Source: RGIG8775 sp045660295 | GTDB taxonomy: Bacteria > Bacillota > Clostridia > Oscillospirales > CAG-272 | NCBI GenBank assembly: GCA_045660295.1 | Contig: JAZRDN010000050.1 | Coordinates: 1-11,716 of the forward strand | Direction: 5' to 3' | DNA length: 11,716 nucleotides | Part shown: piece after piece, positions 1 to 6,144 of the stretch | Numbering within the stretch: the stretch's first letter is position 1 | How the letters are laid out: each line of letters begins with the position of its first letter | Program-made: the position numbers and the translations under genes | The notes under the pieces: model-generated | What the model saw: the letters and a program-made list of their open reading frames with translations, nothing else | Databases searched by the model: none | Told to the model about the DNA's origin: nothing

Positions 1-400
1 TTATCTTTTTGTCCTTTCTTTGCTCGTGCAAAGAAAGAACGAAAGAAAGCACGTCGGGAGGGCGTTTGCGAGCGCCCTCCCAAGCCCACCCTACGCCCTC
101 GCAGGGGCGCAGCCTCACGGCGGTATGCGAGCAAATAGCAGTTAAAATAATGCGTACAATGCTATTGTAAGCGCTTGTGTTTAAATTTTAGCTGTATTTA
201 TAAAAATGGTGTAGCTAAAAGCTTGGGGCGTGAGCCTGCGAGGCGCACGGGGGAGTTAAGAGGGGGCGCTTGGCGCAACCGCCCCCTCTTACGCGCTTCT
301 TTGGTTCGTTTCTTGTCGCGCGACAAGAAATGAACAAGCCCCGCCGGCGAGGCGCTAAACAATAATTTACCGCACAAATCTACGCCCTGCGGGCAAAGGC
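1..400. repeat. Hairpin-rich intergenic region, no gene seen
   Basis: I see no credible gene here: the only open stretch of any length (198-560, minus strand) is low-complexity and basic, and resembles no known protein. The region contains four strong inverted repeats. They are 14-23 with 28-37 (10 bp, 4-nt loop), 56-64 with 73-81 (9 bp, G/C-rich), 257-268 with 280-291 (12 bp, arm TAAGAGGGGGCG), and a near-perfect 32-nt palindrome at 304-335 (15 of 16 pairs). The first and last resemble hairpins elsewhere in the window (2886-2919, 2989-3028, 8968-8989), which suggests a dispersed family. A 14-mer, ATTTACCGCACAAA, at 365-378 recurs exactly at 5806-5819, just after the csaB stop. No T-run follows the hairpins closely enough to call a simple terminator. 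Confidence 0.6.
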
Positions 401-441
401 TTGAGTTTTTTGACGTCCATAAAGTCGCGTTTTTTCTCCTT

Positions 442-448
442 TTCGACA
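442..448 (-). promoter_or_regulatory. Distal Spo0A box upstream of spoIIE
   Basis: TTCGACA here is an exact reverse-strand match to the Spo0A box core TGTCGAA. It sits in a TTTTCGACAG context, so the flanking A-run typical of 0A boxes is also present. It lies about 100 nt upstream of the box that overlaps the predicted spoIIE -35. Its function is inferred from the motif and from the gene downstream. Confidence 0.45.
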
Positions 449-534
449 GCGCGCTCACCCACGCTTCGAGGATATTTTCCCGCCCTCGACCGACTTTGCC
501 CCCAAAAGGGGCGTTTGGCTTTTTATTTCTCTTT

Positions 535-590
535 TTCGACCTGCATGCTTCGACAACCAATGATTTTCTTTTGTTGTAAAATAATGGTGG
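535..590 (+). promoter_or_regulatory. Spo0A-dependent sigma-A promoter of spoIIE
   Basis: TTCGACA at 549-555 is an exact inverted Spo0A box. A second site at 535-541 (TTCGACC) has one mismatch. The -35-like element TCGACA (550-555) lies inside the box. The -10 TAAAAT is at 577-582, exactly 21 nt away. Known Spo0A-activated promoters such as B. subtilis spoIIE and spoIIG have this wide 21-22 nt spacing with 0A boxes over the -35. Transcription would start near 589, which excludes an alternative ATG at 584 as the spoIIE start. Confidence 0.7.
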
Positions 591-613
591 ATAAATCTAT
601 GGGAGGTCAAAAT

Positions 614-2665
614 ATGAATTTCGGAAAAGAGCTTGGATTTTTTGAAAAAATAAAGAACAGGGGCGTTCCGCGTGTCACAAGGCGCGAGGTCTTTCGAGGC
701 GCTCTTTGCGCCGCCGTGTCGTTTTTTATGGGAATATGCCCTCTGCCTTTGTCGGTCTATCCGCTGGGAATTGCCTTTTTCTGCGCCGCCTCGCAAAGCG
801 CGGTCTACGCGGCGGCGGGGCTTTTTATAGCCTCTCTTTGCACGCCGCTTGATTCTGCCGTCTATTTTCTCACGGCTTTCCTTGCCGTGGGGCTTCGCGT
901 GCTGACGCGCCTGTTTATCGACGTGCCTCTGAGGAGCGAGGACAAGCCCCGTCTCGCCCTGCTTTTTGACCACGTCAACGGCAATTTCTTCTGCGAGGCG
1001 CTTCCGCTCCGAGTGGCTTCGGCGGCGGTGTCGGTCTTTGTTCTCTCGCTTTACCCCATAATCAAGGGGGGATTTCGCTATTACGACCTTTTTGGGGCGA
1101 TTTTCTCTATTGCGGCAAGCTCTGTGGCGGTGATTATCTTTTTCGGCGCATTCTCGCACAAGGAGAGCGCTGAGGGAAGCCCGCGCCACGCGGCGCTTCA
1201 CAAAAAGGCGGCGCGGATAGTCATTTCCTCGGCGCTTTGCCTTTCGCTTTCGTCGATTCCCTTGCGCGGAGTCGATTTGGGGCTTGCGGCGGCGTTTCTG
1301 CTTGTAAATCACTTCTGCCTTTCGGACGGGCTTGTTGAAGCCTGCGTTTCGGCGCTTCTTTGCGGCGCTCTGTGCGGAAGCGTCAATATTCCCGTGCTCA
1401 TCGTTGCCGCCTTTACCGCCTATTGCGTTCTGGACGCCTCTCCCACACTTGCGGCGGCGGTCTCCTGCATCGCGGGCACGGTCTGCGGCGTGATGATATC
1501 GGGAAGCACCTACATGACCGACCCGTTTCTCTCGCTCCTGCTTGGGTGCGCGGTCTATTCCACGCTGAAAAAGCTGATAGCCGACAATGGCGAGGCGAGT
1601 GCCGAGGTGTCGGGGCGGTCGGGCGCGGAGCTTGCGGGGGAGGTAAAGCTCGCCCACATCGAGACCTGTATGGGGACTGCCGAAAAAGCTCTTTCGGCGC
1701 TCTCTCGGAGCCTTGTGCGCGCGGGCTTTGCCGCCGAGGTGCTTGAGGCGATAGAAAACGAGGCGTCGGCTGAGTCTGCTGAGAACAGGCAACTTGCGCG
1801 TGCGGTGGCTCGTCGGCTTTACGAGCTTGGCTTCGGGCGTGTGGAATGTACCGCGGTGGGCAAACGGCAGGTCAAGATATTTCTTTCGGGTGAGCGTCTT
1901 TTGGGCAGACCCGAACGGCTGGATTTTATCCGCAGGCGCTTGGAAGCGCTGACGGCATTTCCGCTGACCCGACCCAAAATAACAGACGGCGGCGAGCGCT
2001 CGGCGCTGGTTCTCGGTCGCGAGAGCGTTGTGTCCTATCACCACGCCACCGCCCTGTCGGCGCGGGAAGAAGTTTGCGGAGACACGGCAAGGGTCTTTTC
2101 GGACGAGAGCAGGAACATGCTCTACGCGCTTATCTGTGACGGAATGGGAAGCGGCGAGAGCGCGGGCGAGATATCGGGCAGAGCGGCGGATACGCTTAGC
2201 GCGCTTCTGCTTTGCGGACTCTCGCCCGCGAAGGCGCTTTCGGCGCTTGGGGCGTGGTTGGCAGATGGCGCGCAAGAGGAGAACTCGACCACGGTAGACC
2301 TTATGGCGCTTGATTTGTACACGGGCAAGGCTAAGCTTTATAAAAGCGGAGCGGCGCCCAGCTACGTCATGCGCGGGGGCGAGATAATACGCCTGAGCGC
2401 GCGGACAGTGCCCGTGGGTATTCTTGAAAGATCCGACGCGCGGGAGATAGATTTTGATTTGCGCGAGGGCGACGTTTTGCTTATGGTCAGCGACGGCGTG
2501 TCGGAATGTGAGAGCGACAGCCTGCCGCTTTTGGACTATCTGAACACCCATAAAAGCTCCGCGCCCGAGGACATGACCGCGGATATAATCGCGTTTTCGC
2601 GCCAAAACGGGCGAGATGACGACCTTACGGCGGTGGCGATAAAAATTTTTTCGCAAAATTATTAA
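614..2665 (+). CDS. spoIIE: Stage II sporulation protein E (PP2C phosphatase)
   Basis: SpoIIE is a membrane serine phosphatase. It dephosphorylates the anti-anti-sigma factor SpoIIAA in the forespore, releasing sigma-F, and it also acts with FtsZ at the polar septum. The protein is 683 residues, shorter than the roughly 830 of B. subtilis. Residues 28-320 are a run of hydrophobic helices, about ten by eye. Residues 330-460 form a linker/regulatory region. The C-terminus is a PP2C/SpoIIE catalytic domain: CGD 488-490, the metal-binding motif DGMGSG 509-514, SDG 626-628, and DDD followed by LTA at 668-673. All expected acidic metal ligands appear present. The ATG at 614 has GGGAGG at 601-606 with a 7-nt spacer. 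Upstream ATGs lack a binding site and lie at or before the predicted transcription start. The shorter length fits a compact clostridial linker; I see no frameshift. Confidence 0.95.
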   Translation: MNFGKELGFFEKIKNRGVPRVTRREVFRGALCAAVSFFMGICPLPLSVYPLGIAFFCAASQSAVYAAAGLFIASLCTPLDSAVYFLTAFLAVGLRVLTRLFIDVPLRSEDKPRLALLFDHVNGNFFCEALPLRVASAAVSVFVLSLYPIIKGGFRYYDLFGAIFSIAASSVAVIIFFGAFSHKESAEGSPRHAALHKKAARIVISSALCLSLSSIPLRGVDLGLAAAFLLVNHFCLSDGLVEACVSALLCGALCGSVNIPVLIVAAFTAYCVLDASPTLAAAVSCIAGTVCGVMISGSTYMTDPFLSLLLGCAVYSTLKKLIADNGEASAEVSGRSGAELAGEVKLAHIETCMGTAEKALSALSRSLVRAGFAAEVLEAIENEASAESAENRQLARAVARRLYELGFGRVECTAVGKRQVKIFLSGERLLGRPERLDFIRRRLEALTAFPLTRPKITDGGERSALVLGRESVVSYHHATALSAREEVCGDTARVFSDESRNMLYALICDGMGSGESAGEISGRAADTLSALLLCGLSPAKALSALGAWLADGAQEENSTTVDLMALDLYTGKAKLYKSGAAPSYVMRGGEIIRLSARTVPVGILERSDAREIDFDLREGDVLLMVSDGVSECESDSLPLLDYLNTHKSSAPEDMTADIIAFSRQNGRDDDLTAVAIKIFSQNY

Positions 2666-2675
2666 AAATTTTCAA

Positions 2676-2710
2676 TTTACCCCTTTTATTTTTTGGGGGA
2701 ATGGGGTAAA
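2676..2710 (+). terminator. Possible terminator hairpin after spoIIE
   Basis: Eleven bases after the spoIIE stop, TTTACCCC (2676-2683) can pair perfectly with GGGGTAAA (2703-2710) across a 19-nt loop. A second G-run in the loop (2695-2699) could pair with the same CCCC, giving two competing folds. The 3' side is A-rich rather than T-rich on the plus strand, so this is not a classic Rho-independent terminator in the spoIIE direction. Confidence 0.3.
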
Positions 2711-2759
2711 ATAAATATAAACACTATGCGCCAAAAGTTCTCGCTAAACTTTCGGCGTC

Positions 2760-3160
2760 GCACTGCACCCATGTTCTAAAAGTTTTCGCCCGCCTTTTTT
2801 AAAAGGCGGCGCAGTCAAGGGCGCGTAGCCCTTGTCGCCGCGCGCACGCGGCGAAATAATCCCTGCGGCGTTTCTTTTGCGGAGCTTTTCTTTTTGCGCC
2901 TTTTGGTACAAAAAGAAAAAGTGGATTAACGGTTTATACCCTATAAAATTGTTGTGCAGTGCATTAGAAAGTTAGTTTTAACCACGATGTTCTTTTTCTC
3001 TTCCTTTCTTGCGAAAGAGAAAAAGAACCAAAAAGAGAAGACTCGCTTTTAAGGCTCAGGAGCTTTCGCTCGTTGCGACGAGCGAGCCAAGGCTCTGCCT
3101 TGACAATCCGCAAGCCTTTAAAAAGGCTTGACCGAAACTTTTGGAGCATGGGTGCGGTGC
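2760..3160. repeat. MITE-like palindromic hairpin element
   Basis: The element is bounded by inverted repeats at 2760-2785 and 3135-3160 that match at 23 of 26 positions, with all three differences being C/T. Inside, both halves carry the same order of parts, read inward. First is a hairpin with an A/T-rich tip (2790-2798 with 2801-2809 on the left, 3111-3119 with 3122-3130 on the right). Next is a CAAGG...CCTTG hairpin (2816-2822 with 2828-2834; 3088-3093 with 3097-3102). Then a G/C hairpin (2836-2842 with 2847-2853; 3066-3073 with 3078-3085). Last is an A/T-rich GTTCTTTTTC-type hairpin (2886-2896 with 2909-2919; 2989-3000 with 3017-3028). So two diverged copies of a roughly 165-nt unit are arranged head to head. 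No transposase or credible ORF is inside. The stretch between spoIIE and the next gene holds nothing else I recognise. Confidence 0.65.
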
Positions 3161-3185
3161 TCAAAATAACCACAAGGACAAGAAC

Positions 3186-3665
3186 ATGAACAAATCACAG
3201 ACAGTATTTTTCACAGGTCACAGAGACTTCTATCACACTAAGGGGTCGTTGGCTTTTGACGCGCTTGAGCATACAATTTGCGCCTATATCAAAAAAGGCT
3301 ACAAATATTTCGTGGCGGGCGGCGCAATAGGCTTTGACACCATGGCGGCGGAATGCGTGCTTAAGCTCAAGAGCGAGGGCGCGGATATCTCGCTTGTCCT
3401 CATGCTTCCCTGTTATGACCAGGACGCCAAATGGAACGAGTTTTCTCGCCAAAAATACCGCAGAACAATCTCGCTCGCCGACAAGGTCATCTATACAGCG
3501 CGCGAATATTCGCGAGGCTGTATGCTTGCCCGTGACCGCGCTATGGCTGATTGCAGCTCGGCTTGTATCGCCTACTGCACCAGAACAACGGGCGGAACGG
3601 CGTACACCGTCACCTATGCTTCCAAGAAAGGACTCCCCATCACCAACATAGCCCATCTGATTTGA
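3186..3665 (+). CDS. SLOG/YpsA-family (DUF1273-like) protein
   Basis: This is a 159-residue soluble protein with a Rossmann-like SLOG fold. Members bind nucleotide-derived ligands; B. subtilis YpsA is linked to cell division, but the biochemical activity of most relatives is unknown. Motifs seen: TGHRD at 10-14, GGAIGFDTMAAE at 45-56 (glycine-rich loop plus acidic residue), LPCYDQDAKW at 74-83, and the C-terminal GGTAYTVTYA at 136-145 followed by GLPI. It has no signal peptide or membrane segment. The ATG at 3186 is preceded by AAGG (3174-3177) at 8 nt. The reading frame stays open to 3141, but that part lies in the terminal repeat of the upstream element and has no binding site. The gene ends 27 nt before the GT4-CsaB gene, so the two may be cotranscribed. 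No convincing promoter was found; transcription may begin within or beyond the hairpin element. The family call is firm, the role is not. Confidence 0.85.
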   Translation: MNKSQTVFFTGHRDFYHTKGSLAFDALEHTICAYIKKGYKYFVAGGAIGFDTMAAECVLKLKSEGADISLVLMLPCYDQDAKWNEFSRQKYRRTISLADKVIYTAREYSRGCMLARDRAMADCSSACIAYCTRTTGGTAYTVTYASKKGLPITNIAHLI

Positions 3666-3692
3666 GGTACATAGCTTTTTTCGGGGGTTTTT

Positions 3693-5801
3693 ATGAAAAT
3701 ACTGATGCTTGCCGACAGACTTGATATCGGGGGCGCGGAAACTCACATCTACGAGCTTTCGCGCTCTCTTTTTTTGGCGGGACACGAGGTGAGACTGCTT
3801 TCGGGCGGCGGCAGGACCGCCGCCATGCTTGAAGCGATTGGCATAGAGGTGGTAAAGACCGACGCTCTGACCTCGTTTCCGCTCTCTTTGCCGAGGGCGC
3901 TTTCCGAGCTTCTCTCGCTTTTGCGGAGCTTCAAGCCACACGTAGTTCACGCCCACACGCGCCGAGGGCTGTTTCTGTGCAATCTGGCAAAGCAAGCAGT
4001 GCCCTTTCCCTTGGTTTTTACCGCCCACGCTATGTTCTCGGCGGCGGGCGCAAAGCGGTTCTTTACCAATCCGCCGACCTGTGCTGTGGCGGTCAGCGAG
4101 GACATAAAAAGGCATTTCGTAAAGGAGTTCGGGGCTGACGGCAACAGGATAACCGTAATCGAAAACGGCATCGACACAGAGCGCTTTAACGCCCCCGCGC
4201 CGCCGCGCGGAGCATTGAAAATACTGAACGTCAGCCGTTTGGACAGCGATTGCTCGGTTGCCGCCGAGCTTTTGTGCTTGATAGCCCCTCGGCTGTCTCG
4301 GAAAGTGGCGCTGTCGCAAATAGTTATTGTGGGGGGCGGAAACGATCTGGGGCGGATAAAAGCTCTCGCAAAGGACGCCAACCGCGCCGTGGGACGAGAG
4401 CTTGTGAGATGTGTGGGGGCTAAGACCGACGTGCTTCCGCTTCTTCGCGATTGCAATCTTTTCGTGGGCGTTTCTCGGGCGGCGCTTGAGGCTATGTGCT
4501 GTGACCGCCCCACCGTCATATGCGGCAGCGAGGGCTATTTCGGTCTGTGCGACGACGAGGGCTTTGAGCTTGCGGCTCGCGAGAATTTCTGCGCCCGAGG
4601 CTACCCTCGCCCCGATGCTAAGCGGCTTCTTTGCGATATTCTGACTTTTTGTCGGCAGGACGATATCTCGCGTTTCTGTCTGCGCCAAAGGGTTGTGGAG
4701 AGATACGGCGCCGAGCGCATGGCGCAAAGGACGGCAGAGGTCTACAAGCGCGCCGTCGCTGGATTTCGTAAAACACGCAAGGCAGACGTGGTGCTGTGCG
4801 GCTACTACGGCTTCGGAAATCTTGGTGACGAGCTTGTACAGGCGAGCATACGCAAAAAAACAGGCGCTCTCCGCGTAAAGGTCATCGGCGCGGGGGGCGG
4901 CGGACGGGTCAACAGGCTCGACCTGCTTTCAATATGCTCTGCGGTGCGCGGTTGTTCGGTGTTCGTTCTGGGCGGCGGCTCGCTTTTGCAAAACGCCACC
5001 AGCCGCCGTTCGCTTCGGTACTATCTGGCGCTTTTGAAAATTGCCGATTTTTTCGGCAGACCCACCATGCTGTACGCCAACGGCATCGGGCCTGTTATGG
5101 GCGAGCGCGCGGAAAACGCCTGCCGTCGTGCGCTTGCGCGCGTAGACGTGGCGAGCACGCGTGACAGGGCGTCGCTTGAGGCGCTTGAGGGGCTTTTACC
5201 CCCGTCGGCACGGCGTTATCTTTCCTGCGACCCCGCTCTTTGCACGCTTCCGCGCCGTACCGTGAAGCCGCGAATAGCGGTTTTTGTCCGCGGAGAGGAC
5301 TGCCATGAGCCGCTTGCACGGGCGCTGGGGGCGGCGCTTTCGCGGTTTCGGCGCAAGGCTTCCGAGGAGTACGAGGTGGTCTTTGCTTCGATGAATCAAA
5401 GGCGCGACGAGCGCGCCGCTCGCTACCTTTGCGGAGTCATGCCCTTTGCCGCTCGGTATCGGCTTTTTCGCGACGGCTCGGAGCTTTGCGAGTTTATAGC
5501 CGCCTCGGAGCTTGTGGTGTCAAGCCGTCTCCACGCCCTCGTTGTCGCCGCCTCGGCGGGGCGCCCCTTCGTTGCGCTAAGGCACGACCCAAAGCTGGGC
5601 GCATTCGCGAGCGAGTGCGGGCTTCCTCGGGTTCTCGCCCCCTCGCTTTCGGACGCCTGCCTCGGCGAGCGAATATTCGAGGCGCTTGAATACGCCGCCG
5701 CGCACCGCGAGGAGCTTTCTTCGCGGATAGCGAGCGCCGTCGCCGCCATGCTTCCTCGCGCCGAGCGTGACCGCCGTGAGCTGGAGGGGTTGTTTAGTTA
5801 G
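3693..5801 (+). CDS. csaB: GT4 glycosyltransferase-CsaB pyruvyl transferase fusion
   Basis: Two enzymes lie in one 702-residue chain. Residues 1-355 are a GT4 (GT-B fold) glycosyltransferase: DIGGAETHIYELS at 11-23, VVHAHTRRG at 84-92, a SEDIKRHF acceptor-side helix near 135, IENGID at 156-161, and the donor-site segment VGVSRAALEAM at 258-268. The latter is the short GxxRxALEAM variant, not the classic EX7E. Residues 364-702 are polysaccharide pyruvyl transferase CsaB: YGFGNLGDE 372-380, LGGGSLLQN 426-434, NGIGP 463-467, SSRLHALVVAA 610-620. CsaB adds pyruvate from PEP to the secondary cell-wall polymer, and the pyruvyl group anchors SLH-domain surface proteins. The GT half may add a sugar to the same polymer; that is inference. 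No signal or membrane segment is present, so it should act in the cytoplasm on lipid-linked precursor. The start is the ATG at 3693; a weak GGGGG (3683-3687) is the only binding site. The gene lies 27 nt after the SLOG gene. Confidence 0.9.
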   Translation: MKILMLADRLDIGGAETHIYELSRSLFLAGHEVRLLSGGGRTAAMLEAIGIEVVKTDALTSFPLSLPRALSELLSLLRSFKPHVVHAHTRRGLFLCNLAKQAVPFPLVFTAHAMFSAAGAKRFFTNPPTCAVAVSEDIKRHFVKEFGADGNRITVIENGIDTERFNAPAPPRGALKILNVSRLDSDCSVAAELLCLIAPRLSRKVALSQIVIVGGGNDLGRIKALAKDANRAVGRELVRCVGAKTDVLPLLRDCNLFVGVSRAALEAMCCDRPTVICGSEGYFGLCDDEGFELAARENFCARGYPRPDAKRLLCDILTFCRQDDISRFCLRQRVVERYGAERMAQRTAEVYKRAVAGFRKTRKADVVLCGYYGFGNLGDELVQASIRKKTGALRVKVIGAGGGGRVNRLDLLSICSAVRGCSVFVLGGGSLLQNATSRRSLRYYLALLKIADFFGRPTMLYANGIGPVMGERAENACRRALARVDVASTRDRASLEALEGLLPPSARRYLSCDPALCTLPRRTVKPRIAVFVRGEDCHEPLARALGAALSRFRRKASEEYEVVFASMNQRRDERAARYLCGVMPFAARYRLFRDGSELCEFIAASELVVSSRLHALVVAASAGRPFVALRHDPKLGAFASECGLPRVLAPSLSDACLGERIFEALEYAAAHREELSSRIASAVAAMLPRAERDRRELEGLFS

Positions 5802-5820
5802 TTTTATTTACCGCACAAAC

Positions 5821-5899
5821 CATATGCCAAAAGCAAAGCCTCCCGTGTTTAGCGGGAGGCTGATTTTACGTATGATATTTTTATTTTGGTCACTATACC
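5821..5899 (+). repeat. TGTTTAG-loop hairpin repeat, copy 1 (type I tail)
   Basis: The copy starts with CATATGCC and a CAAAGC motif. It then forms an 8-bp hairpin, GCCTCCCG (5838-5845) with CGGGAGGC (5853-5860), closing a TGTTTAG loop. The tail at 5864-5898 (TTTTACGTATGATATTTTTA, then a GTCAC motif) aligns with those of copies 4 and 7. It begins 20 nt after the csaB stop, between two convergent genes. Confidence 0.75.
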
Positions 5900-5902
5900 C
5901 AT

Positions 5903-5990
5903 TGCCCAAAGCAAAGGAGTCGGTGTTTAGCCGGCGACTGATGGCAACGACCGCTATGTTCGCACAAGCTCGGAACGCTGACCAATTGGC
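5903..5990 (+). repeat. TGTTTAG-loop hairpin repeat, copy 2 (type II tail)
   Basis: The copy opens with TGCCCAAAGC, followed by a GTCGG-type stem around a TGTTTAG loop (5924-5930). Its tail contains CGCTATGTTCGCACAA and ends in CGCTGACCAATTGGC. Counted by eye it matches the reverse complement of 8733-8820 at 78 of 88 positions without gaps. Confidence 0.8.
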
Positions 5991-6030
5991 GGCGGCGCCT
6001 TCGCCGCTAAACATTAATTTAGCGTACCAA
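5991..6030. repeat. Degenerate TAAACA hairpin fragment
   Basis: This is a short, rearranged piece between copies 2 and 4. CGCTAAA (6005-6011) pairs perfectly with TTTAGCG (6018-6024) over a 6-nt loop, and a GCGGCG/CGCCGC element precedes it. It shares the GCTAAACA core of the family in the opposite orientation but lacks a recognisable tail. Confidence 0.5.
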
Positions 6031-6112
6031 CCACTCACCCAAAGTAAAGGCGCTCGTGTTTAGCGAGCACCTTGGTTTACGTGTGCTATTTTTATTTCAG
6101 TCACCGTACGTC
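6031..6112 (+). repeat. TGTTTAG-loop hairpin repeat, copy 4 (type I tail)
   Basis: After CACCCAAAGTAAAGG, the arm GGCGCTCG (6049-6056) pairs with CGAGCACC (6064-6071) with one mismatch, around TGTTTAG (6057-6063). The tail at 6076-6111 matches the reverse complement of 11515-11550 at 33 of 36 positions by eye. It lies downstream of both csaB and rny. Confidence 0.8.
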
Positions 6113-6144
6113 TTTCGCCGCGCGGAATGCCCGTCCGGCAGGAC

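Noticed and set aside
401..613. N-terminal extension of SpoIIE from ATGs at 401 or 584
   Set aside because: Both positions lack a ribosome binding site and lie before the predicted transcription start; the ATG at 614 has GGGAGG at the right distance.
455..2656. 733-codon open frame on the minus strand opposite spoIIE
   Set aside because: It is very rich in Arg, Lys and His with no domain pattern, and mirrors the G/C-biased codons of spoIIE, whose motifs are unmistakable.
3195..4727. 510-codon minus-strand frame opposite the SLOG and csaB genes
   Set aside because: It spans two well-supported plus-strand genes, has low-complexity basic composition and no recognisable domain.
5767..6063. Small plus-strand frame across the repeat cluster after csaB
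   Set aside because: Its sequence is repeat copies 1 to 4 read through; similarity to the frame at 8723-8932 is explained by DNA repeats.
5821..6112. CRISPR array
   Set aside because: Repeats are few, differ in arm sequence and orientation, have no uniform spacers, and no cas gene is present.
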